The translations under genes and the position numbers were made by a program. A DNA stretch of 64,000 nucleotides from [Phialemoniopsis] sp. UDSM-2020 (taxonomy: Eukaryota; Ascomycota; Sordariomycetes; Thyridiales; Thyridiaceae), in assembly GCA_018873225.1 (NCBI GenBank), contig JAEILZ010000002.1, positions 5,084,001-5,148,000 on the forward strand, read 5' to 3'. The stretch's first letter is position 1. Every line of letters begins with the position of its first letter. Below are positions 48,130 through 59,319 of this stretch, in pieces. The notes beneath the pieces are model-generated. The model was not told where the DNA came from, did no database searches, and was given only the letters and a program-made list of their open reading frames with translations.

Positions 48130-50265
48130 TTTGCTAGTTGTTGACAGATGAGACTGATGGTTTGTATGAAACAAGACAAGAAGCAGCCGTTGTTGTTTTG
48201 AACGAGTAAAAGTCTGAAGCAGAGCGAATTCTATAATAATTCAAACGCTTATATACGATGAAGACTGTGGAGAAGGTCTGGATAACGTGGGAGGCGAATC
48301 GACAGAAAAAGGAGAAAAGGAGAACCGTTATATAGCCCGGATTCCCCGAGACCGAGACGCCATCGTGAAAGAAAGCCAAGCGCCAGTCCGGCCGCCGTCA
48401 TCAGCTCCTACGTCGACGTACATGACAAGAGATAAGAGGGTCATGGACCGGACTGGGTGCACGACTATTACCGTCCCACGGGGCGCAATAGCGCATCCAG
48501 ACAGGACTAGACCCTGACAAGACGCCTTTCCCGGTGGGGACCGCAGCGCTGGGTACGGGAGGCGAATCGTCACCGTGCAGGACAGTCCATGTCTCACCAT
48601 GACAGGGCCAGTCTTGCCAGTGCATTCCAGAGGCAGCGCACTGCGCTAGGGTCCACACCTGGTGAAGTCTAAAAAATCCTCACGGGCGGCTAACGACTAA
48701 AGGAAACGGAAACACGAGAAGCGGCGAATAGCAAGGTACAGGGCCGAGGAGCCGCAGAACTCGCCGGGCTGCTAGCGTCGACACCATTACACTGGCATGA
48801 GCAATAACACACGGCGAGTAACTGAAACCCGGCACTTTGCGGACACAACGTTGTGTGGCCACACACAAAAGAACAGCCGCAAAAAAAAAAGATCAACAGG
48901 GCAACACGACCACTAGGCGTGGATTCCGACCGACCCTCACGAGTCGAGACTGGACTGGACTGGCAGAGCCGCAGCGATCTGGGTAGCACGACAATCTCTG
49001 TGCAAATCTTGCGGCTGGGCGCGCTTCTCTGTCATCTCCCACACTGTATGTTTCTCCGCGATTACAAACTCCGACCCCGTCTTCTCGAATGGGGACGACG
49101 TGTTCGTTACCGTAACATCCAACGTATCTGTGGCATCACTGGAGTGATCCGTGAGCACAATCTCCCCTCTCCCATATGCTCAATGACGGAATGAGGGGCG
49201 GTGAGAGGGAATGTAATGAATGCCCCTTGTCAAATGCTGCACGTAGGGGCTCAGACTAGCCGAGTGTGCAGATATCCCGCAAGGGTCTGTCCCTCTGTTT
49301 GCGCCCTCGTCACAGAGGCTCTAAGAAGATTGCGCGAAATAGACCGTGGCCGGCAGAAGCGTCGGGCGCTATTTCTCGGCGGATGCACCCTGTTCACGAT
49401 AGCGACGATGATGTCATTTGCTTCAAAGCGCCTGTGGTTTCTGACTCCGCTAACCCCCAAAGGAGCTAGTCGGTGTGAGTGGGCTCTGCTGCGCTGCATG
49501 CAAAGCAATAGCGAGATAAATTCGTTATCAAGGTGAGCGGGACTGGACATTGCATTATCAAAAGCACGGCGACGACACTCGGTGGAGTCGAGAGTCAAGC
49601 ACGATGCTGCAAGGTCATCTGGAATTGGCTCCTGCGAAATCCCTCGATGACTGCCATTCCGTCATCAGACATCATTTTGTCATGAAGCCATGGCCTTTTT
49701 TGGATCGCGAAAAGAATCATGTCGAAACCTGCTCACCGTATTGCTTATGAGTTCTCAAGAGCACACTTCGAACGAATTTCCTAATCCAGATCTTCGACTG
49801 TGCCTGGTAAGAGGGGTATCAGTCAGTCAGACGACATCCCGAACATTGAAGAGATCCTAGCAATTCTATCACAGAATGTTCTCATGATCTTAGCTCTTGT
49901 CATCGGAAATGAGTGACGGATCCAACAGGTTTGTGAGGCCAGAAACTCGGCAGATGAGACAGGCCCGGATCCTTTCATTCTGCATGATACGCAAGTGCCA
50001 GAAGAATTGCAGCCAATCCACCAGGCTCTTGACGATATAAACCACTCGAGAATCGGAACTTTGAGGGACTTGGACATGGTTATCTATTGATTCGTTGTTC
50101 TCATTTGATTATGTTTCGAGTTTCATTCCTGCGCCGATTGCCAACCCATTTTGTTCGCGATTTATCAACATCGTTCTTCAAAGTTTGGAGGTTGAGATGT
50201 CTCCAAGCCCGCCGGTCGAGATGCTGAGGACAAGTACCATCTACCTGTCAATATTTCATTTGCGT
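48130..50265. other. Intergenic interval before epsilon-COP 3' end
   Basis: About 2.1 kb. Apart from the remnant at 49788-50090 I see no supported gene. The left part is the promoter of the HAD phosphatase. Confidence 0.5.
49788..50090 (+). pseudogene. Short coding-like remnant or small spliced gene, unknown family
   Basis: One plus-strand frame reads like protein from about 49788 (VPGKRGISQSDDIPNIEEIL) to TGA 50088-50090 (PEELQPIHQALDDINHSRIG), interrupted by a single TGA at about 49917-49919 that could derive from CGA. Alternatively ATG 49747, donor GTAAGA at 49807 and acceptor CAACAG ending 49928 give a complete 73-residue spliced ORF that skips the stop. I cannot choose between the two, and I recognise no family. 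Confidence 0.3.
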
Positions 50266-51341
50266 CTATGCCGAAACCTTTGCGGCAACCTTTGCGCTGT
50301 ATTTCGTAGCTGCCTTGTCGAAAAGGGCGGCCTTCTCTTCGAGATCGACGAGGATGGGGTGCTGGGCATCCGCCTTCTTCAACGAGCTAATTCAATGGTT
50401 ATCAATATCATGATTCAACGCATTAAGACTGGTGTCCAGCGCTGGCTTACCTCGTCAGCTCGGTGGTATCCTTGCCAGTGATGACAGCAAGGACGAGCTG
50501 GTTGGCAATCGCCTCTGTGTAGTTGGGCTCCTTCTTCACCGCCTGATCGAGTGCTGCCTCAGCCTCCTCTGTCCTGCCCAGATGCAGCTCAGCGACCGCT
50601 TGTGCGACCAGTGTCCGCACAGATGAGGTCGAGGCTGCCTGAGCGAGCTCCTCGAAAACGTAGAATGCCTGCTGATATTTCTCACCGCCCTATGTCTCCT
50701 TGTTAGTAATGCCCAAGAAATCCAGTAGGCTAGTATTCTCCAACGTACCAGCCGCAGACCAACCCACGACTCTGCCAGGTTGACCAAAAGACTATCCTGC
50801 GCCCACCTTCTCGCCGCTGTCACTTCCTTGAGTGCTAGGTCGTTTCGGTTCTGCTGTAGGTGGACTTGCACGATAAGCGCCACGGCGTCCACTGTGACTG
50901 TTGTTAGCCCCATGCCTCCTTGTGCCTGTGAGTGAAACAAAACATACAGTTGCCAGAGTGCTGTGACAGCAGAGCCAGGGCCTCGTCCGATTTGCCAGCG
51001 GCCTGGAGGACTGTGCCGCCAATGACCTGCACGGCGTTGTTGTCGGCCGCCTCCTCTGCGAGCTTCTCGACCGTCTTAACCGCCGACTCGGTCTTTCCCA
51101 GGGTGAGCTCGGCGAGCGCGCCGACGGCAACCAGCTCAGGTTCCTTCTCTCCCTTCACCTCGGCGACAACATCGTCGGCCTGGCCTAGAGCGATGCGGGA
51201 GCGCAGCTGGAGAACGCGGGCAGGGAGGGCGTTCTCCGGGGACAGGCTTGAAGTGTCGTAGTCGATCACCTCCTGGAATTGCCCTTGGTGAAAGTGGTTG
51301 TGGATGTTGATGAGCTCGCCTTCTGCCGAATAGGGATCCAT
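50266..51341 (-). CDS. SEC28: Coatomer subunit epsilon (epsilon-COP)
   Basis: TPR-containing subunit of the COPI coat, which drives Golgi-to-ER retrograde transport; it stabilises alpha-COP. Exons 51341-50948, 50891-50749, 50689-50451 and 50386-50266 give 298 residues, the family length. Introns are 56, 59 and 64 bp. The N-terminus MDPYSAEGELINIHNHFHQGQFQEVIDYD and HSGNLDAVALIVQVHLQQNR (across intron 1) are diagnostic; later come the TPR-like GGEKYQQAFYVFEELA and LHLGRTEEAEAALDQA. For intron 1 the acceptor AGTCACAG was preferred over the earlier CAACAG because it restores GNLDAVA. The protein ends AAKVSA. Divergent from OMA1, 386 bp between starts. Confidence 0.93.
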
Positions 51342-51727
51342 CTTGGCTTGATTTGGTTGTTGCGAAGCAGTGAAATGGTACTGTCTGTGGTTGAAGGGAG
51401 CTCCGATGCCACCTCCTAAGAATTACACGTGGAGCAACGGTGAATTGGGACCCCTCGATAGATGTGGCCCGTGCTTGATCACCACTGCCCAGCCCGGGGT
51501 CGACCCTCTTATCTTATCGCCGCTCCAGGCACAGCTCCACCACATTGGACATTAGCGATGCCGTCAGCGTTTCTCCCGAGCTCTCAAACCGTTGATGCTG
51601 AATTAATGTATTTGACGACACTCCCCGCGAGGTAGGAAACCGGGATGCGGGGTTAACCAGGACTGTATTGAGTTACGGTACTTCCGCGCGCCTGTGCCAC
51701 ACCCTCTCCGTCGTTCTTTCGGCCACG
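51342..51727. promoter_or_regulatory. Shared divergent promoter epsilon-COP/OMA1
   Basis: 386 bp between two divergent ATGs. The OMA1 frame is open without ATG back to about 51668. No TATA box stands out. Confidence 0.5.
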
Positions 51728-52992
51728 ATGCTGAATCGGCGCCTTCTACCAATGCGCCCGGCCGGGACACGGTCGTGGGCCAGCGCACGAAGCCTCGCAG
51801 CGCCGAAACAGCCAATACTGTGTCGCTCCATAAGATTTCATGACATCAAGGCTGCGGATCCGAAACTCCGACCCATCGTGCTCCGTACAAGAATACGTCC
51901 ATTCTCGACAGCGCCCCCGCGACGATATTACGACCCCAACGACCCGCGCCTGCGGACTGCCCGGCCAGTCGTGACCACCGGCCAGCTGAGGCGCGTGATC
52001 CGTAGTCCGAGCACACATGCTGTCATAGTATTTGCGATCGCTAGCGCCATTGCCTTCTACTTCTGGAACATGGAGGTAGTGCCTGTATCGGGGCGCAAGC
52101 GCTTCAACTGCTTCGGGGAGGAGAGCGTGAACCAAGTGTCGGAGATGCAGTACAAACGGGTCATATATGAGGTTGAGAGCCAGGGTGGCCGCTTCTTGTC
52201 TGACTGGGACTGGAGGACCATTATGGTGAAGCGCGTTATGAAGAGGCTGATACCGGTCAGTGGGATGGAGGGCGAGAATTGGGAAGTGATGGTCATTGAC
52301 GACCCACGTATGTCGCTCTCTGTGTGTTCCATGGTGATGAATCGGTGCTAACCCAGTTTCAGGGACGGCGAATGCATTTGTATTACCAGGAGGAAAGGTA
52401 TTTGTATTCAGTGGCATCTTCAACATGGTCAAGAACGAGAGTGCGATGGCCGCCGTACTCGGCCACGAAATCGCGCACAATTTGGCTGGGCACATCTCGG
52501 AACGCCTGTCACAATCAATAGGGGTCAACATATTATGGGGAAGCCTACTATTCCTCTCGCTCGCGATACCAGGTGGCATATTTGCCGTTCAGTTCTTTGG
52601 CCGTGGCTTCTTAGACATCCTTTTCGAAAGGCCGATGGGTCGTCTCCAAGAGAGCGAGGCGGACTATATTGGCCTGATGATGATGGCAGAGGCGTGTTAC
52701 GACCCACGCGATGCGGTCGACTTTTGGGCGCGTATGGATCGAGCACAGCAGGGCGAGCCGCCGGAATGGCTGAGCACGCACCCTTCGGTACGTATCAGAT
52801 CTTGATGCTCATGGGGGAAGAACAATATGTTGACATGCACGCGCACCGCAGAATCGTAATCGCATAGAAAAGATCCAGGGTTGGCTTCCTAAAGCGATAG
52901 AAAAACGGGAGGAGAGCGACTGTCACGGCACGCAGGGCTTTGCCGAACTCTTCAAGCGGGCTATGCGACAAGGTATCGTGATCAGTGAGTAA
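51728..52992 (+). CDS. OMA1: Mitochondrial metalloendopeptidase OMA1 (M48 family)
   Basis: Inner-membrane zinc protease of mitochondrial quality control. Exons 51728-52307, 52363-52787 and 52852-52992 give 381 residues; introns of 55 and 64 bp with GTATGT and GTACGT donors. The N-terminus is Arg/Ser-rich without acidic residues (MLNRRLLPMRPAG...), as for a mitochondrial presequence. A transmembrane segment follows (HAVIVFAIASAIAFYFW). The M48 site HEIAH is at about residues 228-232 in AAVLGHEIAHNLAGH, with the third zinc ligand Glu in ESEADYIGLMMM. A second hydrophobic stretch lies between them (WGSLLFLSLAIPGGIFAV). STHPS|NRNRIEKI, across the last intron, is family-typical. ATG 51752 is an alternative start eight codons downstream. 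Confidence 0.92.
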
Positions 52993-53724
52993 GCATATGA
53001 CTTCAAGGCCTGCGCCTCCAACATATTCCCGAGTCGCAACATACCAAAGGTTGTTCCCAATTCTGCTAGAGAAGTCATTGCTTTGACTCTCTCCCACGCA
53101 CCTCGACACTTAAAGTGTAAAATAAGGAGTTCAGTGGGTGACCAATCCCAACTCTCAAGGATCAACAAAGAGGCTTGTCTCCAACCGAAGAATCTCTGCC
53201 CAACCAAGGTCAGCTTGACTAGACTGTCTCGCAGAACAGAAGACCCGGTGTCTCTGGAGGTCATCCGGGCCCTCATACTTGGGCTCTGCCCATGGCCTTT
53301 CGTCTCAGTTGGAGACATAGTAGCTCCAAGTTTGAAACCAGCAGAAGGACGAAAGATTTGGACTGCTGATATAGTCTCGATAACTAAATTTCAAAACATG
53401 TAGATTAGACCTTGAAAACCCAAGGAATCATCAAAACACAAAATGAATAAAGAATGAATGAAAAAAGGAAAAGGGAGTTAGAAAGTTTGTCACAAAGATT
53501 CTCATCGTACCGTACACGTTGCTGGATTCAAGGTTGCGAAAGACGGAAAAATGACGTGATGTAATCGATGATTGATGGCTTTCAGTGGACGGTCTCATGC
53601 GCCTTTTCCGATCGTGGTTCAAAGAATTGCAACTCCTCGTTCACCCAACTAAAACAATTGATTTTCCACTGTTCTCCTCGCTAATCAGGAGGGTCTCTGA
53701 AGTGCACGCAGCTACAAACCGGTC
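52993..53724. other. Intergenic region
   Basis: Promoter of the methyltransferase. The frames at 53083-53403 (+) and 52923-53318 (-) lie on opposite strands of the same bases and neither has a motif. Confidence 0.5.
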
Positions 53725-54555
53725 ATGGCAAGCACACAAGTAGCATCCGCTCAGCGCATGTACGATGGCCGCGCTGAAAAGTACGAGGAATCATGGCACC
53801 CTCAATACTCGGCCCGTTTCATCAAACTTATCGACATTCGTCCTGGCTCACGTGTGCTTTCTCTTGCCTGCGGTACAGGTCTAGATGCCTTCCTAGCCGC
53901 CGACCTCGTTGGCGATGAGGGGCGGGACATTGCAGTCGACGTGAGCGAGGGCATGCTCGCTGTGGCTACCGAGAAACAGAAGAGGGACACGAAATTGGGC
54001 TCTAGGATTGACTTTATCCACCATGACATCGCCGACTTGGATTCTAATGCGGATATTGAAAAGGGCAGCTTCGACTTCATACTGTGCTCCAACGCTTTCG
54101 TCTTGTTGCAACACCCGGAGGAGGCAGTGAAGAGTTGGAAGGAGTATCTCAAGCCTGGCGGCACGCTGGTGGTGGATGTCCCGCACGAGCAAAACTTTCC
54201 CGCTGGCCTCATAATGGAGCAGATCATAACGCAACTGGGTGTGTTCTGGCCTTCGAATAGAGCTTGGGTGAAATCCAAGGACTCTTTCAAGCAGATGCTG
54301 GAGGGTCAAGGTTACACAGTCGACAAAGTCATGGAACTCGAGAACATTAGCAGTGTGGAAGTGGCCTCGCTCAGAATTGACCAGGCTGATGAGCAATTTG
54401 ACCGGATCAAGGCAATTGGGCTTCCCGAGTCAGCAGCCACGAACGGGCTTGAGGGCAAGGCGCGATTGCTATTCCGTGATGAGTTTGCGAAGGCAGCGGT
54501 GGACGGCAAGATTGAGTATGTGAATTCGCTCTATGTATATCTTGCACACTCTTGA
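53725..54555 (+). CDS. Class I SAM-dependent methyltransferase
   Basis: Intronless gene for 276 residues. The N-terminus has AQRMYDGRAEKYEESWHPQY, the entry helix of this family. Motif I is VLSLACGTGLDAFLAADLVG (about residues 43-62), followed by the acidic post-I region AVDVSEGMLAVA, motif II-like FDFILCSNAFVLLQHP, and motif III LKPGGTLVVDVP. This matches UbiE/methyltransf_11-type small-molecule methyltransferases. The substrate cannot be inferred and no biosynthetic cluster surrounds it. No targeting signal. The stop is 76 bp from the convergent HAD gene's stop. Confidence 0.9.
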   Translation: MASTQVASAQRMYDGRAEKYEESWHPQYSARFIKLIDIRPGSRVLSLACGTGLDAFLAADLVGDEGRDIAVDVSEGMLAVATEKQKRDTKLGSRIDFIHHDIADLDSNADIEKGSFDFILCSNAFVLLQHPEEAVKSWKEYLKPGGTLVVDVPHEQNFPAGLIMEQIITQLGVFWPSNRAWVKSKDSFKQMLEGQGYTVDKVMELENISSVEVASLRIDQADEQFDRIKAIGLPESAATNGLEGKARLLFRDEFAKAAVDGKIEYVNSLYVYLAHS

Positions 54556-54631
54556 AGTGTTCATTGGGTTTCAATGCCTGGCTTCGAAGCGGGAAAGACC
54601 CATGATATCATAATACCGCTTGACATTATCA

Positions 54632-55551
54632 TCAAAGCTTAGCTTGGGTCCCCCTTGTCTTTGGCTCGATGGGAACTTTGGGATGGCCACCGGCCAATGC
54701 AAGTCCTGTGACCTTCTCCAACTCCTCTACAGCCTCGTACGCACGTCCTAACGGGACCTTGATTGTCCTGAAACCCAGCTTTCTGCCAGTCTTCAGATTC
54801 TCGCCAATATCGTCAAGGAAGAGAATGTCCTCCGGCTTGACACCATCCTTCCAGCCGAGCGTCTTTCCTCGACCGTTAGCATGTGTCCTGGCGTAGCGAT
54901 CTGACTCCTTTACTGCGAGCTCATAAATCTCAGGATCCGGTTTTCTCAGTCCAACATGTGCTGATGAGATGAACACGTCGAAGACCTTCTTCACCGGATG
55001 GTCAAAGAAGTTCTCCTGATACAGTTCGTGACCTGGTGGGAAGATTACGGTGTTGCTGAGAGCCACGAGAATGTACTTCCCGCTAGCCTTGAGCTTCTCG
55101 AGTGCTGGAAACATCCAGGGGTCCGGGAAGTCGGACGCTCGCATCATTTCGACAAAAAGCCATTCGCCATCAAGCCTGGGTAACGTGGGCACGTCCTTGG
55201 GCAACGAGGGGTTCTTTTCCCGCTGCAGCTCATAAAACGTCTTCCAACGGGCAGAGTCATGGAGATCTGTGTTGAAACCCTCGAAGAACTTGTCGTCCAT
55301 GGGAATCTGGCCCCTTTCCAGGCGATGCCAAAAACCGTTCGGCGCCGTCTTGGAGATAGAGTAGTTGACCCATCCTGGAGGAATGCCTAAGCTGAGCTCA
55401 TAATCAAGAATGGCTTGAAAAGGAGACACGACCTGTTCGGTATCAGAATCCAAGCATCATAATGAGTAGCACCCAACCCCACTTCCTGCCGACTTACACA
55501 GACGCCTCCGATATCAAAGAGCACAACCTTGGGTTGCTTCTGCCCAGACAT
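54632..55551 (-). CDS. HAD-superfamily hydrolase, ACAD10/epoxide-hydrolase-N type
   Basis: Exons 55551-55498 (MSGQKQPKVVLFDIGGVC) and 55432-54632 give 284 residues; the 65-bp intron (GTAAGT..AACAG) is in phase 0. HAD motif I reads FDIGGV, so the second Asp of canonical DxD is Gly. This variant occurs in ACAD10-like members, and since the second Asp is the acid/base, phosphatase activity may be weak or altered. Other blocks: motif II LVALSNTVIFP (usually S/T-N), motif III Lys in HVGLRKPDPEIYELA, and motif IV ILFLDDIGENLKTGRKLGFRTI. The cap region contains WVNYSISKTAPNGFWHRLERGQI. The function is unknown. Divergent from RPL5. Confidence 0.88.
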
Positions 55552-56017
55552 TGTAAAGAAAATCTATTCGGCTGATAAGAAGATGACGGCGGAGAGAATT
55601 GAATGTGTAACCTTCACGACCGTAAACTCATCTCTATGTCTATCGACGGCGTGCGTTGCCATCGGGAAGCGCAGAGAGCGTCCAAGTGAACCAAGCCTAG
55701 GCATGTTTGTGAGTGGGTAAGCTGTGCCAGGTACAGGGGCCACCGCAGCGAACCTCGGCCCAAGGATTAGATAAGGAGGCCCGGACCCACTAGTTTGAGA
55801 GGTCACGTGCTTGATCAGGTGACTCGTCGCCAACCCATCCTTGACCTTCTCGACCCTGGCTGGAACGGGAGGCACGTCCCTCCTCGCTAGGGCTGTGGGG
55901 CGGGGCCATCAATTATCGCACACAAATTTCTAGTGTCGCCAAATTTACTTTGAACATTCTCCTCAACCATCACGAACCAGGCAATTGAGCTGATACCACA
56001 CAGCCCAAACCGTCAAA
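55552..56017. promoter_or_regulatory. Shared divergent promoter HAD hydrolase/RPL5
   Basis: 466 bp between divergent ATGs; GTCACGTG at 55802-55809 contains an E-box-like CACGTG. The end before 56018 is the ribosomal-protein leader. Confidence 0.5.
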
Positions 56018-57153
56018 ATGGTAAGCTGAACCCATATTCGAGGCCACTGCCTTGCATGGCAGTGATACCAGGGAGAAATCCCGCCTTTGAACCGCGAAAG
56101 AGTCAATGCAAAATGCTTCGGACATCGAGGTTCATCTGAAGCGCAAATTGCTGACTCGGGAAAATTGTTGCAGGCCTTCCACAAGTTGGTGAAGAACAGC
56201 GCGTACTACAGGTATGGACAGACTCACCTCCTCTGGATTCTACAGCGTCTTTGAAAGCCTCAAAAACTGACATATTCTGGACTTGCAGCCGCTTCCAGAC
56301 CAAGTACAAGCGCCGTCGTTCCGGAAAGACCGACTACTACGCCCGCAAGCGCCTCATCACCCAGGCCAAGAACAAGTACAATGCTCCCAAGTACCGCCTG
56401 GTCGTTCGTTTCACGAACCGCGACATCATCATGCAGATCGTGAGCTCCGAGATCTCTGGTGACAAGGTTTTCGCCTCCGCCTACTCGCACGAGCTCAAGG
56501 CCTACGGCATCGAGCACGGTCTGACCAACTGGTCCGCTGCCTACGCCACCGGTCTCCTTATCGCTCGCCGTGTCCTCAAGAAGCTCGGCCTTGACGAGAC
56601 CTTCACCGGTGTTGAGGAGGCTGACGGAGAGTACACCCTGACCGAGGCTGCTGAGGAGGACGGCGAGGAGCGACGCCCCTTCAAGGCCTTCCTCGATGTC
56701 GGTCTTGCCCGCACTTCCACCGGTGCCCGTGTCTTCGGTGCCATGAAGGGTGCCTCCGATGGCGGTATCCTGATCCCCCACTCCGAGAACCGCTTCCCCG
56801 GTTTCGACATGGAGTCCGAGGAGCTTGACGCCGAGACCCTCCGCAAGTACATCTTCGGTGGCCACGTTGCCGAGTACATGGAGACCCTTGCCGATGACGA
56901 TGAGGAGCGCTACAAGAGCCAGTTCGGCAAGTACATCGAGGACGACATCGAGGCCGATGGTGTTGAGGACATCTACACCGAGGCCCACGCTGCCATCCGC
57001 GAGGACCCCTTCAAGAAGGCCGAGAGCGATGCCCCCAAGAAGAGCAGAGAGGAGTGGAAGAAGGAGTCTCAGAAGTACAAGAGCAAGAAGCTCACTTACG
57101 ACGAGAGGCAGAAGCGCGTCCAGGAGAAGATTGCCGAGCTTCGGGAGGAGTAA
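56018..57153 (+). CDS. RPL5: 60S ribosomal protein L5 (uL18)
   Basis: Binds 5S rRNA and, with RPL11, enters the large subunit's central protuberance. Exons 56018-56020 (the start codon alone), 56174-56211 and 56289-57153 give 301 residues, the family length. The first intron (153 bp) begins directly after ATG, a common ribosomal-protein layout; the second is 77 bp. Blocks: [89 protein letters not shown], and a basic C-terminus. Extreme codon bias (C-ending) fits high expression and leaves a 304-codon open frame on the other strand, which is not a gene. Confidence 0.97.
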
Positions 57154-59319
57154 AAACGCTTTACAGCACAGCACTTACGGGTTACTGCATGGGTTACGGG
57201 CACAGGGTTGCTTGCTTGTTCTTCGGAGTTGATTAGCCAACTGGAAGGGCCAGAAGACCACGGTTCATGGTCAGCAATGAAAAGTTAATGAAACCATCCT
57301 GATGCATTCATGCGCCCAATGTCAACTGTCACGTTTCTGATGCTATGACGTGTTGGCCGGATGGCACCATGCTAAGATGCAATAATGAAAAAAAATTAGA
57401 AGAGCAACGATAGGCTAGGCACACATGTTGCTTACACGTGCAATCTGCAGGATGCACCAGAACATGCCGGCTCATGATTCTACTGCAAGTGGTCTGGCTC
57501 GTCACTTGAATCCTGCGAGAGATGCCGGATGCTCTTTATTCCATGACTGTCTCTTCTTTCGACGGAATATTCCCCTTGCATTCTGCAGGGTTGGTTCGGA
57601 TGTTGAGACTGACAAAGCAGCTTAGTAAAATTGCAATCCAAGGGTTGTCGAAGCTAGCATTTCAATTTGGTGAGGTGTGATTGAAATCCCCGAGATTCCG
57701 TGCAACTCCGTCAACAGCCGTCGAATTGGTTAGTCAGGTGGCCCGGAACAGTGTATCCAGAGATGGGCAACACAATTGCCGTGAAGTGCCCACTTGCGAC
57801 GAAGTCTCACCTCCAGCAAGGGCAGGTTGTCTACTAGCTCAAATGGGATGCGATGATCGCGGATCGTGAAACGGCCGTCGGATTTTTATGCAGTCGAGAC
57901 AGCAACTGACGTAGCAATGTTGAAGGGGCCACTGCTGAGATGCGAATACCTAAAGTACCCCAGCTTGCCCAGTCACCCGGGCCGCCATTGGACCCAAGTA
58001 TGAAACGATCAGCCAAGCAGCATGTGCACGCATGTGGTCAACAGACCAGAACAAGCCATCAGAGGGAACGGGAACGGGACAGGTTGGTTGGGTATTGCGG
58101 GGTATTTCGTTAAATATCCAAGCAGCGGTATCGAGAGTCGGTTCAGGAATGGATGGCATCTTTTGGCGTGTGGAGAGTCGCGGAAGTCGGTGTTCCCCAT
58201 TTCCACGACAAATGATTCAGCTGGTGACCTCGTCCGTACCAATCATTGCGAGATGAGCCAGTCCTCGTTTGGGTTTGGTACAAGGCCAGTAGCGTCTTGG
58301 AGAGAGACGGTGTCAGTCCATTATGATATATTTGCCTCTGGGTCAATACACCAATCCAGCAACACACACACCAATGGCTCGCATACGGCAGACCTGCCCC
58401 CCGGCCAGAATGATGCAAACCCTCACCTCCAAGTCCCCACACACAGAAAAAGGGAACATCACCTGGGCACCTTGTCGCGCCTGTCAACTATCCTGGCTTG
58501 GGTGATTGACCACCTCTGTAAAATGTCGGCTAGGTTCCAGGGCTGGCCAGGGTGACTGTTCATGTTTGGATTCCGATGGTAAGCCGAGTCAGTAGTTATG
58601 TAGCGCTGCCGCCACAGCGATTTACCGACTACCCCGAAACACCCCAACCACCACTAGACGATAGAAACAACCTCCAACTCCCTCCTTTCTCCTTTGACAT
58701 ACCTACCTACTTGTACTATCTCAGTAGCCTCGAAGCGCGGCCACGGGTGTGTGACGAGGTGCTGGAATCTCATGTCTGACTGATTTCCAAGGCTTTCGCT
58801 CCAGTGCTTTCCAGGGCTGACCTAAGCTCCACCTTTTCTTTCATCATCCTGATCTCTGGGCCTGGACCCTTATCCACTTACTTACTCTAAAGAACCTCCC
58901 CCGACTCGCTTTCCTGCCCACCCGCCTATCTACCCTGCTCTCTGTAGACTGTACGATCCGATATCAAACCACCAGCAACACCCTGTACGCTCCTTTACCT
59001 GATCATCTCTGTACTGCTTGTGCAATCATATCTATACCATTCACCAACTCAGACGACAATGCTTATACCCTCTTCCCGAAAGCAGCATCAATGATGGCAC
59101 CCCGCCATTAAAGTTCACCATTATCTGGTGTCTGGACTACTACGCCACCGAACTCAAATTGGCGCTTCGCGCAGCTCGCACAACGCACACAGCATAGCAC
59201 TCCTGCCCGGAGATTACATTGCAACTTGCTCACATCCTCCATAGACTTGGATCTTGTCCTCTTCTATTCGGGAAAGATCAGTCGCAATGGAGCACATACA
59301 TGGGATCGACGTGAGCTGG
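57154..59319. other. Intergenic region and leader before the Mhp1-like gene
   Basis: About 2.2 kb. The right half (about 58600-59300) is pyrimidine-rich and likely includes the transcription start and 5' leader of the downstream gene. No supported gene. Confidence 0.5.

Noticed and set aside
56260..57174. 304-codon open frame antisense to RPL5
   Set aside because: Artefact of extreme C-ending codon bias on the other strand; Leu/Val/Gly-only composition and no motif.
58022..58555. 177-codon plus-strand frame
   Set aside because: Overlapped by similar-length frames on both strands; no family resemblance.
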